Shown here piece after piece: positions 17,458 to 26,809 of a stretch of DNA of 64,000 bases. Origin of the DNA: Chitinophaga hostae (GTDB lineage Bacteria; Bacteroidota; Bacteroidia; Chitinophagales; Chitinophagaceae). The position numbers were made by a program, and so were the translations under genes. The DNA is taken from assembly GCF_018224885.1 (NCBI RefSeq), contig NZ_JAGTXB010000028.1:30683-94682 (forward strand), written 5' to 3'. The first letter of the stretch is position 1; each line of letters begins with the position of its first letter. The notes under the pieces are model-generated. The model was not told the origin of the DNA, made no database searches, and saw only the letters and a list, made by a program, of their open reading frames with translations.

Positions 17458-17464
17458 ACGGTAT

Positions 17465-19939
17465 TTACTGGTTCATTCCTTTAATACGATTAACCTCCTC
17501 TTTATTTACTGCTTCTTTAGCTGATTTAGCTCCTGCATTCTTCTTACTGAAACTGTACTGGAAGGCAACCAGGCATCTTCTTGAATCAGAGGCATTGTTG
17601 GACAGTACATACTGGTTCTCAAAATCCTTTATACCTTTGGAAAAATTGGTCTTGAAAATATCCAGCAGTGCTATCCGTATGGTTCCCTTGTCTTTGAGTA
17701 TCTTTTTTCTCAGCACCGCATTCAGGTTGCCGTTGGCTTTGTAAATGGTTTGGGCATCAACGGAAGAGCTGCTGTAGTCGCCACTCAATTGCAGGCTGAA
17801 TTTATGTGGCAGTTTGAAAACACTGGATACATATAGTTCCAGGTTTCCTTTAGCGGACAGTTGCTGCCGGGCCGTCCCCGTGTACCGGTTGTAAAACCAG
17901 CTGGCATTACATTGTATATCCCACCACTTGGTCACCTTAAATGGCGCCGCGATGGCAATGCTGTAATTATATTGCTTACCTATATTTATAATGCTGTATG
18001 AAAACTCCCTGGTAGAATCGATCTGGCGGGAGTACTCATCCTCCATTACATCGGTTGTTACGGAGTATCCGGCTGTCAGTGAGTATTTGTCCTTAAACAG
18101 GTAATTCGCCTCAAAGGAGTTGGTATATTCAGGTTGCAGGTAGGGGTTTCCTTCGTAGTACTGGTAAGGATCGTAATAGAATTTAAAGGGGTTCAGGCTC
18201 TGATAGGTGGGCCTTCCGATCCTCCGGGAGTAGGAGATGCCGAATATATTATCTTCATTAGCGGTATATTGTATGAATGCGGAAGGGAAGAAGCGATAAT
18301 AGTCCCGGTTAAATGCGCTCCCGAGTGTATATGACCGGCTTCTGACAGCTGTCCATTCTGTTCTGTTGCCAAGCTGAAGTGTCCACTTCTCCCATTCTTT
18401 TTTCCAATTAATATATGCAGCAGCAACGGTTTCACGGTATCTGAACTTGTCTGAATTTTTATCATCAATAATGAAGGTGTCTTTTACCTGGTTATACCGG
18501 GTAATGCTGTTATCCGTTGAAATGAAGCTTAGTTTGGCGCCGGCATCAATTGTGTTCGATGCTTTCAGCGGTTTCGTGTAATCGATCCCGATAGTATAGA
18601 TGTTAATACGTGTTGGATTGTTTACGTCATTCCTGTCTGGTGCTCTTGAAGTATGATGTGATTGATCAAAGAAATGAGTATTGTTATTTACGGACTGTCT
18701 ATCGTCGAAGGCGGTGAACCCTAGGTTTACTGAAAGCAGTTGTTTACTGGAATCCGGGTGGAAATCGTAGTACAGGTTAGTGCCTATTGTGTTATACCGG
18801 TATGACTTGTAGTTTTCGTTGTTAAAGCTGGAATCAGTTTTCCCGTAACGTGTGTACGCATTCGTTTCAGCAATATAAGGTGTTTGGTCGTTTCCGTTAT
18901 AGGCATTGAAGTCGATGCCTGCATGGTGTTTTTTATTGAAATTAAATTCGGCACTGGCATTATACCGCGCATTTTTCCTGTCTTTAAGGGTGGAATGATA
19001 CTGATCGAAGTAAATATCATTTCCATTTTCGTGGTATCTTCTCAGCTCTGTGCTGTAGGAAAAGATATGCTGTTGTTGAAGGTCAACGCTGGCGCTCGTA
19101 CTCAACTTACCTTTGTTATAGAAGACACCAACTCCTTCCGAAAAGGAGGCATATTCACCCTGCGAGTAGGTAGTGCTCATCCGTCCTCCCGCGGCTCCTT
19201 TTTCCTTTCGCTTCATAACAATATTGATGATGGCTGCTGTACCTTCTGCATCGTATCTGGCGGGAGGATTGGTAATGATTTCAATACTGCTTACCTGGTC
19301 AGCCGGTAATGTTTCCATAAATGTTTTGGCCTGTGCTCCCGACATTTGTATGGATCGGCCGTTCAGCATTATCCTTACACCTGATTTTCCATTTATTTTA
19401 ATGTTATTTTGGGCATCTATAACGATACCCGGACTGGCTTTTAAAATGTCAAGAAAGGTATTGCCGGCAGTGGCTAATTGATCCGTCTTAATTACTATTC
19501 TATCTATTTCCCGTTTAATAACCGGATCTTTCTGGTTAATCTCTATCTCCCGCAACTGTCTTATTTTGTCGGGTAGTACAATTGTTCCCAGGTCTATGTT
19601 GTCACTGGCTGCATTTATAACGATGGGCAGGTGAAGTGTCTGGCAACATGTATCCGAAATAATGAGCTGATAGTTACCTGGTGTTGCAGCAATGCTGATG
19701 GAAAAGTGGCCTTTATCGTCCTGCTTTATATAGGTTGTATCTTTGCTTGTTATTAGTTTAATAACAGCAGATGGAAGCGGAATATGCTTTTTATTGAAGC
19801 AGGTTCCTGTTATTTTAATCATCCTGTCTGCATTGGCTTTTAGCTTAGCATGCTGCTGAGCAAGCCCAAACTGGGAAGACAATAGGAGGACAGCCGGAAA
19901 AATGAGGGATTTCCAGTTGGTTATTTTTTGCATGGGCAC
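17465..19939 (-). CDS. Outer-membrane TonB-type receptor of the RiPP operon
   Basis: An 824-residue outer-membrane beta-barrel protein. A signal peptide ends near SSQFGLAQQ (residues 1-28). A carboxypeptidase-regulatory-like domain (about 40-120) and a plug domain (about 135-240, with KINGKSGVRIMLNGR and IEIITNPPARYDAEGT) precede a barrel of about 550 residues ending before a charged tail. It belongs to the outer membrane beta-barrel (OMP_b-brl_3) group of TonB-linked receptors. As first gene of the operon it may take up or release the product, or act as a sensor or self-recognition receptor; the direction of transport is unknown. No TonB box is clear. Confidence 0.88.
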   Translation of the reverse strand: MPMQKITNWKSLIFPAVLLLSSQFGLAQQHAKLKANADRMIKITGTCFNKKHIPLPSAVIKLITSKDTTYIKQDDKGHFSISIAATPGNYQLIISDTCCQTLHLPIVINAASDNIDLGTIVLPDKIRQLREIEINQKDPVIKREIDRIVIKTDQLATAGNTFLDILKASPGIVIDAQNNIKINGKSGVRIMLNGRSIQMSGAQAKTFMETLPADQVSSIEIITNPPARYDAEGTAAIINIVMKRKEKGAAGGRMSTTYSQGEYASFSEGVGVFYNKGKLSTSASVDLQQQHIFSYSTELRRYHENGNDIYFDQYHSTLKDRKNARYNASAEFNFNKKHHAGIDFNAYNGNDQTPYIAETNAYTRYGKTDSSFNNENYKSYRYNTIGTNLYYDFHPDSSKQLLSVNLGFTAFDDRQSVNNNTHFFDQSHHTSRAPDRNDVNNPTRINIYTIGIDYTKPLKASNTIDAGAKLSFISTDNSITRYNQVKDTFIIDDKNSDKFRYRETVAAAYINWKKEWEKWTLQLGNRTEWTAVRSRSYTLGSAFNRDYYRFFPSAFIQYTANEDNIFGISYSRRIGRPTYQSLNPFKFYYDPYQYYEGNPYLQPEYTNSFEANYLFKDKYSLTAGYSVTTDVMEDEYSRQIDSTREFSYSIINIGKQYNYSIAIAAPFKVTKWWDIQCNASWFYNRYTGTARQQLSAKGNLELYVSSVFKLPHKFSLQLSGDYSSSSVDAQTIYKANGNLNAVLRKKILKDKGTIRIALLDIFKTNFSKGIKDFENQYVLSNNASDSRRCLVAFQYSFSKKNAGAKSAKEAVNKEEVNRIKGMNQ

Positions 19940-20322
19940 AATATTTTACCTGCAATGATCCATGAGAAGTCATCGCAGAAATGTTCGGCTACAACAATAA
20001 AATCCTGTATTGCAATATGGGCTTTCGATTAATATTGCTGTTGAATTAAAACAGGGTTCCTGGTATTGCCTGATGGCATTAGTTTATCACAACTAATTAC
20101 TTCGGGTTTTAGTGCTGGTTTTAATGTATAGTTAACAGTTATTGATTTGGTGGAACTAAATCTCTCGCTACAATTACAGGTATAACAAATCTTTTTTCTT
20201 TTCGTTTTCGTGAAAATAACCGTTTTTTAAAATATTAAAAGAAGAAAATTGAACTTGCTTATCTTGTTGGGAAAATAATTGTTGAATTTTACCTGGCGCT
20301 TCAGCCCAAAGGCAATTGATCA
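19940..20322. other. Upstream region of the RiPP operon
   Basis: AT-rich, no gene. It must hold the promoter of the leftward operon, but no TTTG-N20-TAnnTTTG match was found; the best box is TATTGTTG at 19992-19999 (minus), without a good upstream element. Control by the encoded AraC-type regulator at a weak promoter would fit this. Confidence 0.5.
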
Positions 20323-21672
20323 TCATTGGTGCTGTAATATCGCATGGATGGCATACTCCAGGGCATTGTCTTTTCCTGCCTCTTCTTTAATTAAGATATC
20401 CGGGTTCACAGGCATGAGTGCCTGGCTATTACCGTTGGCGCCCAGGTCGAACGTTGTTGTGGTTGTAACGGTGAGGCCTATACGTGGAGTGAAGGTATAA
20501 ACTTCTCCAAAATCATTCGTTGCCTCGCCGGTAGGTTGTCCGATCAATGTGGCGAGATGATAGGTCTTTATTGCGTCTGCCAGCATATTCGCGCTGGAAA
20601 ATGTACCGGCGCCTGTTAGTACAAACACGGGGCCACGATACCTGAGTGGGTTGGGAGCGGGAAGGTGTGCTGCATATTTTTCCTCCAGTACACTGCCATC
20701 ACGGGCTGATTGATAGGTCCTGTATTCTTTTTTGCTCCAGTCTTTTCTGTTCGATCTCATAAATATTTTATAGTCAGCGCTTACCTTCCAGTATTTGCCG
20801 GCAGAAAGGCGAAAGGATTTATCCGTGATGTACGATAGCAACAATTCGCCCAAATCACTATCTCCTCCGCCGTTTTCCCTTAGATCAACGATAAGGCCTG
20901 TCACCGGGCGTTTCCGGATGTCTGAGAAGCTGCTGTCAAGTAATTGCCTGAATGCCTTGATATTTTGCATGTTCCTGAAATTGATATAGGCAATGTTTTT
21001 ATCCAGGCGCTGGAAGTAGTAATCTTTGCCGGCCCATGCGTTTGCCGCCTGCGACCTCAGATCGCTGAAAGGTATCCCGGCAACAGTAATGGTATCAGTG
21101 ATGTGTTGCTCCATGGAGTAATACCGGATCCGGAATGGACTTTGGATACCCAATGCATATAAGTATTGATAGAAATGATCATCTGCTTCACTCTGTCTTG
21201 ATGAAGGTAAACCTCCATTGCAGGATAGCGCCAGCCGGTATAGACTGTCTGCATTACGGTCATTAATACTGATAAGACTATCGCCCTTTTGCAGGCGGTG
21301 ATTACGGGAGAGGTTCTCAGCAATGTATAGCCGTGTAGTCCGGAATGGAAAAACGGCGCTGTTATGTAAGCTGTCCTTTACGCCGGCGGGCAGCCGTACC
21401 TGGGTATGCCCGTCGTCCAGCCGGGCTGTCAGCAGGTTTAGTGTTATATAAGCATCTTCAGCGCTGATGTCTGGAGGGAGGATGCTTAATAGGCTATCTC
21501 TGTATTGCAGGAACGTTTGTTTGTTAGTATATAGGTAAGGATTATAATGAACAGATTCTATTGTTTGAATGATCGTTTCTATATCCTTACGTAAGTCAGC
21601 CCTCGTCATGCGCTGTGCATATAATGGTATGATATGAATTAATAGCGTTAACGATAACAGGATAGTTCTCAT
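20323..21672 (-). CDS. S41 family (tail-specific) serine peptidase, exported
   Basis: A 449-residue protein with an N-terminal signal peptide ending near IIPLYAQ. The helical N-terminal domain (about 20-100) contains LDDGHTQVRL, a mark of Tsp/C-terminal-processing-like S41 enzymes. The core has IAYINFRNM and LIVDLRENGGGDSD, then FVLTGAGTFSSANMLADA, where the Ser after TF is the probable nucleophile, and IGQPTGEATNDFGEV. It lies upstream of the RiPP operon on the same strand but is separated from it by 383 bases, so a link is possible but not shown. The substrate is unknown. Confidence 0.87.
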   Translation of the reverse strand: MRTILLSLTLLIHIIPLYAQRMTRADLRKDIETIIQTIESVHYNPYLYTNKQTFLQYRDSLLSILPPDISAEDAYITLNLLTARLDDGHTQVRLPAGVKDSLHNSAVFPFRTTRLYIAENLSRNHRLQKGDSLISINDRNADSLYRLALSCNGGLPSSRQSEADDHFYQYLYALGIQSPFRIRYYSMEQHITDTITVAGIPFSDLRSQAANAWAGKDYYFQRLDKNIAYINFRNMQNIKAFRQLLDSSFSDIRKRPVTGLIVDLRENGGGDSDLGELLLSYITDKSFRLSAGKYWKVSADYKIFMRSNRKDWSKKEYRTYQSARDGSVLEEKYAAHLPAPNPLRYRGPVFVLTGAGTFSSANMLADAIKTYHLATLIGQPTGEATNDFGEVYTFTPRIGLTVTTTTTFDLGANGNSQALMPVNPDILIKEEAGKDNALEYAIHAILQHQ

Positions 21673-21770
21673 AGCCGGATGTTGTTGCGTCAGTTGAATA
21701 TTTTTGCCACAATGCCCTTACAGCACGTAAGGATATGGTATGCAAATTATGCTTATTTACTTTCATCTGG

Positions 21771-21778
21771 TACTTTTG
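21771..21778 (+). promoter_or_regulatory. Possible -7 box for the riboswitch transcript
   Basis: TACTTTTG fully matches TAnnTTTG, about 90 bases before the riboswitch. The upstream element at the expected spacing is only TTAT. Confidence 0.4.
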
Positions 21779-21869
21779 AAAGTAACGAATGCCCTTTGTA
21801 ACCCATTTCCTCGCAACATTTGGTGATCTTATCTCCTTTCACTAATTTGCAGCCGCAACTGGTTATTCT

Positions 21870-22052
21870 TGCATAAACACAAGAATATTAAAAGGGAATC
21901 CGGTGTGAAACCGGAGCTATCCCCGTAGCTGTAAATCCTGCTGCCTGTTTTACAGGTATCGTTTTTTCGGAATTAATTCCTCCTTGCCACTGTTCCGGCT
22001 ATCCGGAACGGGAAGGCGACCGAAAAAGCAGGAAAGCCAGAAGACCTGCCTT
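21870..22052 (+). promoter_or_regulatory. Cobalamin (B12) riboswitch
   Basis: Core motifs of the cobalamin riboswitch occur in order: AAAGGGAATCCGGTGTGAAA (21891-21910), CCGGAGCTATCCCCGTAGCTG (about 21911-21931), GCCACTG (near 21985), GGAAGGCGACC (near 22011), and the terminal AGCAGGAAAGCCAGAAGACC (near 22027-22046). The aptamer is complete by eye. It precedes two surface lipoprotein genes of B12-capture type. About 300 bases of leader (22053-22352) follow before the first ATG. This leader contains CCGG-TATT-CCGG and a T run (22102-22126) that may be a weak terminator switch, but no gene. Confidence 0.93.
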
Positions 22053-22352
22053 TTGCAACTATATCTCATGTTTTCGGGCGAAGAGCATGAATATGTTTTT
22101 CCCGGTATTCCGGTTTTTTATTTTTTGAATGAATGGATGTATGGTGATTGGCAATGCCCCGTAGCATGTGTCGTCATATACGCTGTGTATGTTTTGTTGC
22201 GTGAGGTGTTGCTTCATGCGCAATACTTATGTCCCGTTTTAATATCTATTGATAATGACTGATAACAAGAATGATCCGCGTCGAAGTATGGCCACCCCGG
22301 CACATTACGTGCATCATATAAATAGTTTAATTATTAATCAAAATATACCCCC

Positions 22353-23693
22353 ATGCGCTTATCAGGAAGTATGCTTTTTATAGCTGCTGTTTTAACAATG
22401 GCGATGTCATGTAAGAAAAATGACGATGTTATTCCAGGCCCCGGTGTAGACAAAACCGGAGGTACAGACACATTACGTATTGGAGCTGCGGTTTCCTATC
22501 ATCCCAAAATAGCGAATCCTGCGGGGGCTACATTTACCTGGAAAGTAAATGGCGCCGTGGTAGGAAATGAGTCCGCGTATACTTTCACTGCGAGTGCCCG
22601 CGGTGATTACCATATTGTGTTTACGGCAGGTAACGCCGCCACGGTGGACTCTGTGATATACCAGGTAAAGGTTTGGGGCAAGTATGAAAATGGCTTTTTT
22701 GTAGTGCAGGAAGGACAGTATGGCGCAACCGGCGGCGACCTGTTTTACTATAGCTATGATAGTAATAAAATAGCCTACGATGTATTTAAAACCGAGAATC
22801 CGGGGAAGGATTTTGGCCCGCCTACATCAACACTGCAGTTTGCGACAATCTATAACGGCAAGATATATATGTCTGTGAAAGTGGGTGGCCCGTTGGTGGT
22901 AGCCGATGCGTATAGCATGAAGGAAACAGGCAGGATCGATCATCTTCCGCAGGACGAAGGACATGCCTTTACCGGGATAGATAATACGAGAGGACTGTTG
23001 AGTGCAGTGGATGGAGTGTACCGGGTGAATCTTGCAGGTCCGGCCATAGGTGCTAAAATCGATGGAATTAATTCGGCTGCCGGCGATATGATGGTAGCGG
23101 GCGAATATGTTTTTGTGCTTACAGAGGGCGATGGCATTGTTGTACTGAAAACATCCGATTACAGTATTGTAAAGAAATATCCCAAAGGTACCATGGGATT
23201 TGCCCGCACGAAAGACGGCGCCGTATGGGCTGCCGGTGATTCGGCGCTCGTGCGTATCGACCCTGTTAGTCTTGCTGTAACAGAAACAAAGGTGCCATTT
23301 AAAGTTACCAATCCATGGGCTTTGTGGGCATGGCGTTCCGGCTCCATTACCGCCAGTGCATCCGGCAATGATGTTTATATCGCTGAACGTAAAGATGGAC
23401 CTGGTATCGGTGGAACGATCGAGTATAGCGGCACAAAAATCTATAAATATACTCCTGGTAATGCCGCTTCCTTTGCCGCGCCCTTTATTACTATTCCAGG
23501 TGATCAATATTTTTACGGATCTGCCGTGAGATTCAATGAAAGAACCAAAGAACTGGTAGTGCTAACCCTTACCGACGAGTGGGGGAGCAGTAATGATAAC
23601 AGGTGGTTATTCTATGATGCTGCCACCGGCGCCTTAAAGCAAACGGTTCGTTATCCCGGGTATTATTTTTCTGCACTTCCGGTATTTTATTAG
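22353..23693 (+). CDS. Surface lipoprotein, DUF5074/BtuG-like beta-propeller
   Basis: A 446-residue lipoprotein. The signal peptide ends in a lipobox, VLTMAMSC (Cys20). An Ig/PKD-like segment (about 40-110, with HPKIANPAGATFTWKVNG) precedes a repeated blade pattern typical of a beta-propeller (KIYMSVKVGGPLVVAD; GEYVFVLTEGDGIVVLK). This is the layout of DUF5074 proteins, among them BtuG, the high-affinity B12-binding surface lipoprotein of Bacteroides. The riboswitch upstream supports a B12 role. Binding has to be inferred, as propeller loops cannot be judged by eye. Confidence 0.82.
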   Translation: MRLSGSMLFIAAVLTMAMSCKKNDDVIPGPGVDKTGGTDTLRIGAAVSYHPKIANPAGATFTWKVNGAVVGNESAYTFTASARGDYHIVFTAGNAATVDSVIYQVKVWGKYENGFFVVQEGQYGATGGDLFYYSYDSNKIAYDVFKTENPGKDFGPPTSTLQFATIYNGKIYMSVKVGGPLVVADAYSMKETGRIDHLPQDEGHAFTGIDNTRGLLSAVDGVYRVNLAGPAIGAKIDGINSAAGDMMVAGEYVFVLTEGDGIVVLKTSDYSIVKKYPKGTMGFARTKDGAVWAAGDSALVRIDPVSLAVTETKVPFKVTNPWALWAWRSGSITASASGNDVYIAERKDGPGIGGTIEYSGTKIYKYTPGNAASFAAPFITIPGDQYFYGSAVRFNERTKELVVLTLTDEWGSSNDNRWLFYDAATGALKQTVRYPGYYFSALPVFY

Positions 23694-23732
23694 GAAGACG
23701 TAATTGTTTTTTAAACCTCAACAATAATTTTT

Positions 23733-24662
23733 ATGCGAAAATCCTATTTAACATCTTTAGGCCTGGGTGGTCTGTTAATGCTGGCTGCTTGTCAGAAAGA
23801 AGATCTTTCCGGTGGTCTTGAACCTGTTAAGAAGCCTTCTTCTTCGATTGTGAGCAATGTAACGGTAAGACAGGCCTTGCTTACCAGCAGTCCGCTTATC
23901 AGCCAGGTGTTTACTTACATGCCGGCGGCAGGACAGTTTATCAATGAAACAGCCTATGGTACCAATACCGCGGCCCAGGCCCTGGTAGGGAACACTACCC
24001 ACCTGGTATCGCTGGGCGGTTATGGCGGGTATATTGTATTCGGCTTCGACCATTCGGTGGTTAACAGCGCCGGGAATGACCTGGGTATTTATGGCAACCC
24101 GCTGGGACCTACCTATCAATGGTCAGAGCCGGGAGTAGTAATGGTAAGCCAGGATACCAATGGTAACGGCATCCCGGATGATACCTGGTACGAGTTAGCA
24201 GGTAGTCAGTATACAGCAGCGGGCACCATTAAAAACTATCGCATCACCTACTACAATCCGCATGCCGCTGGTACCAGTGTGTTGTGGAAAGATAATCAGG
24301 GGGCTACCGGTTATGTGCAAGCCAATGCTTATCATACTGCCAACAATTATTATCCTGCCATGGCGCCTAACCAGGATTCTATTTCATTTACAGGAACTAA
24401 ACTGGTAAATACCTTACAGACGGGTACTATCCTTACAAACCTCGCGTTTGCATGGGGATATTCCGACAGCTATTCAAGCGAGTATCCAACACTCGGATAC
24501 AATACTTTTGATATCGCCTGGGCCGTAAACTCCGCCGGTACATCAGTAAGCCTGAATGCTATTGATTTTGTAAAGGTATATACCGGTCAGAATTGCAATG
24601 GCGGTGCCATGTTAGGAGAAATATCTACTGAAGTAAAAGGAGCCAGGGATCTTCATTTATAG
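23733..24662 (+). CDS. Surface lipoprotein next to BtuG-like protein, probable B12-capture partner
   Basis: A 309-residue lipoprotein. The signal peptide ends at LLMLAAC (Cys20). The body is a beta-sandwich-like surface protein with VSLGGYGGYIVFGFDH, EPGVVMVSQDTNGNGIPDD and DTWYELAGSQY. I recall this pattern from cell-surface proteins beside DUF5074 proteins in Bacteroidota B12 loci, where BtuH-type partners occur. It is 39 bases downstream of the BtuG-like gene and under the same riboswitch. DTNGNGIPDD looks like a calcium-binding loop. No BtuB receptor is found nearby. Confidence 0.75.
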   Translation: MRKSYLTSLGLGGLLMLAACQKEDLSGGLEPVKKPSSSIVSNVTVRQALLTSSPLISQVFTYMPAAGQFINETAYGTNTAAQALVGNTTHLVSLGGYGGYIVFGFDHSVVNSAGNDLGIYGNPLGPTYQWSEPGVVMVSQDTNGNGIPDDTWYELAGSQYTAAGTIKNYRITYYNPHAAGTSVLWKDNQGATGYVQANAYHTANNYYPAMAPNQDSISFTGTKLVNTLQTGTILTNLAFAWGYSDSYSSEYPTLGYNTFDIAWAVNSAGTSVSLNAIDFVKVYTGQNCNGGAMLGEISTEVKGARDLHL

Positions 24663-24690
24663 GATTTGTTGTTTCCAGGCATATTGAAAA

Positions 24691-24727
24691 AAAACGAAGA
24701 CCTGCGCATTACGTAGGTCTTCGTTTT
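24691..24727. terminator. Bidirectional terminator
   Basis: Perfect 13-bp arms AAAACGAAGACCT (24691-24703) and AGGTCTTCGTTTT (24715-24727), flanked by A-rich and T-rich sequence on the two sides. It sits between the convergent B12 operon and the TlpA gene. Confidence 0.88.
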
Positions 24728-24774
24728 TATTTTATCAGCGTGGTTATAGGCCGTGTTTTAATTTGGGACGCTTT

Positions 24775-26253
24775 CTATTTAACTATCAAATGACTGCCTT
24801 GCTCAACCTTAGCCGTCTTTGCCGCGTTATCGCGCAACAGCTTTTCTATTCTCACATTTAGCACTGGCTCGCTGGGTCTTGGCGCATTCAGCGCCACAAT
24901 CCTGCCAGCTTGATCAATTAGTATATATCTTGGAATAGGAGGAATACCAACCAGCCTGCTTAATGGCTGTTTGGCATCCAGCAGATAATGGTTGCCTGCT
25001 GTTTTAAGACCAAGTTGTTCTATGGCAGCAGCCCATTTATCGCTCTTCTCATCTATTGAAATAAATATTACAGCCAGCTCTTCTTTTGAATATTTTTCAA
25101 CCAGCGATTTCATATGAGGCGTTTCAGCGCGACAAGGAGCGCACCAACTTGCCCAGAAGTCCAATAGCACTACTTTCCCTTTATGCGCTGACAGGATGGA
25201 TTTGAAAGGGTGTGTTATTCCCTCTGAATCGGTTAACAATGAATTAGATCCTTCGGTACTATCCACCAGCATACTCTCTCTGAGTGCGAGGCTATCAATA
25301 AAGTTCTTATAACCGGCATTCTTACATTTCGCATCGAAGTCGGGGAGGTGGCTGAGTACAGCTGAATGATCTTTTTCAATATAATTCTGCATAGTGATGA
25401 AAAGTGCTACATCTCTGCTGTTTCCCGTAAACCTGGAATATGCATTTCTAAATACGGTGGAAAATTCATTATTCCCATATAGTGAATCCCGGCTAAGGTA
25501 GAGTAGGTAATTTCTTATTGCCAGGCGATACCTCATCGAGGTTACGCATGTATCGCAGTTCAGTTCATTCATTAATGTGTCCAGTTCAATAGTATACTCC
25601 CGGGGTACTTTCTCCTGATAATTAAAATCCCTGGTATGGTAAGGAGCACATAAGTCCATAATATATCTCGATTTTAATTCCCGTTGTAGGTACGTTGCAA
25701 GATTACATCCCAGCGTATCTGCCCGCTCATATTGTTTTAACAATGCAAGTCTTTGTGCATTCAGTTTTTTGACCTCTTTTCGATAATATGCTGTGTTCAT
25801 ACCCGGTGAAAGTTGCAGAGAGCCCCAGAAAAAGCCATACGCTCTTTCTACCTCATTAAGGAAATTGGCGTACACGTGTTTGTTGCTTCGAAATTCATAA
25901 TTGCTTTGGTCATTTTGGTATGTTTTACGTACTGTAAGACTGTCGCCCGGAATTACCAGTACCGGGTACATCGTCATACCATTGGTAAACGTGATCGTTA
26001 AATTATGTGAGACATACAAAGCAATCCTGAGAAAGCCTGATTCATCGGTGTATTGACTTGCCCTGGAAGGAGTATTATAGTCATCCTGGTAAAAAAAATG
26101 TATTAATTCCCGCTGCGGTAAATGAAACAATATGACGGCTGAGTCTATACTGTGCCGTGCCGTATCATTCTTGGATAGGGGAATGCCACTGGTAAGATTA
26201 CAAAAGCTGGCAGAAAGCAATGACAACAGTAATATTTTAAAAGACTTATTCAT
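24775..26253 (-). CDS. TlpA-like thiol-disulfide oxidoreductase, exported
   Basis: A 492-residue protein with a signal peptide (about 1-23). The first 340 residues are a helix-rich, family-specific region as in many Bacteroidota TlpA-like proteins (DUF4369-type setting is possible). The C-terminal thioredoxin fold contains VVLLDFWASWCAPCRAETPH, with the redox pair C-A-P-C, and the cis-Pro loop IPRYILIDQAG. It probably reduces disulfides in the periplasm. The gene is single, bounded by a strong terminator downstream. Confidence 0.85.
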   Translation of the reverse strand: MNKSFKILLLSLLSASFCNLTSGIPLSKNDTARHSIDSAVILFHLPQRELIHFFYQDDYNTPSRASQYTDESGFLRIALYVSHNLTITFTNGMTMYPVLVIPGDSLTVRKTYQNDQSNYEFRSNKHVYANFLNEVERAYGFFWGSLQLSPGMNTAYYRKEVKKLNAQRLALLKQYERADTLGCNLATYLQRELKSRYIMDLCAPYHTRDFNYQEKVPREYTIELDTLMNELNCDTCVTSMRYRLAIRNYLLYLSRDSLYGNNEFSTVFRNAYSRFTGNSRDVALFITMQNYIEKDHSAVLSHLPDFDAKCKNAGYKNFIDSLALRESMLVDSTEGSNSLLTDSEGITHPFKSILSAHKGKVVLLDFWASWCAPCRAETPHMKSLVEKYSKEELAVIFISIDEKSDKWAAAIEQLGLKTAGNHYLLDAKQPLSRLVGIPPIPRYILIDQAGRIVALNAPRPSEPVLNVRIEKLLRDNAAKTAKVEQGSHLIVK

Positions 26254-26484
26254 AAGAGCAGATTATATAGATAGGGTTTGGATTTGGGTATAACGTCTAT
26301 ATGAAAATACTGACCGGCGATGGATTAAATTACCTTTAATCTGCCCATTACCGATGTTTTTTTGATCCTTCAAAATGAACCCGCTGCCCCTTCAAGATAG
26401 CTTGAGCACTAAGCTACCCTGTACCAGATCCCAAAATTGCAACCATGTTATTATAATAATTCCGCACTGGTATGCAAAATGTCC

Positions 26485-26492
26485 TATTTTTG
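26485..26492 (+). promoter_or_regulatory. -7 box of the metal-efflux operon
   Basis: TATTTTTG matches TAnnTTTG exactly. Transcription would start near 26498, so either the GTG at 26498 is used on a nearly leaderless message or the ATG at 26519 is the true start. Confidence 0.45.
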
Positions 26493-26497
26493 TTTAC

Positions 26498-26809
26498 GTG
26501 AGATATTTCGCTATCATAATGAGCATTGTCCTTCTGGCGCTGAGCACCATATCGTGCAGCGACAAACTGCCGTTGACGGCGGCGGGCAACAGCAGTTACC
26601 AGGTGAGTGATATAGGAACACACCAGCATGAGCATAAAGATTTCTGTTCACCGTTTTGTGCGTGCAGTTGCTGTGCGGCTCCTGTAATTCTCTCTATCAC
26701 ATATTTCACTCCAGCTCCGGCTTCCCATACTACATTTACTTTCTGCGAAACGCCCGCCGGTGTTATTTCCGATCTTCCCACAACCGTTTGGCAGCCTCCC
26801 CGCGCATAG
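26498..26809 (+). CDS. Small DUF6660-like lipoprotein before the efflux operon
   Basis: About 103 residues from GTG 26498 (RYFAIIMSIVLLALSTISC gives a lipobox ending at Cys). The mature part has a His-rich HQHEHKD and a Cys cluster CSPFCACSCC. This fits the small DUF6660-like proteins that often precede CusA/CzcA efflux genes in Bacteroidota, so metal binding is likely. An ATG at 26519 is an alternative start but leaves a very short signal. The next 220 bases before czcA hold no other gene that I can recognise. Confidence 0.6.
   Translation: MRYFAIIMSIVLLALSTISCSDKLPLTAAGNSSYQVSDIGTHQHEHKDFCSPFCACSCCAAPVILSITYFTPAPASHTTFTFCETPAGVISDLPTTVWQPPRA

Noticed and set aside
21984..22262. 92-codon frame on the plus strand
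   Set aside because: It begins inside the cobalamin riboswitch and has no family character.
22827..23507. 226-codon frame on the minus strand
   Set aside because: Shadow of the BtuG-like lipoprotein gene; no recognisable protein.
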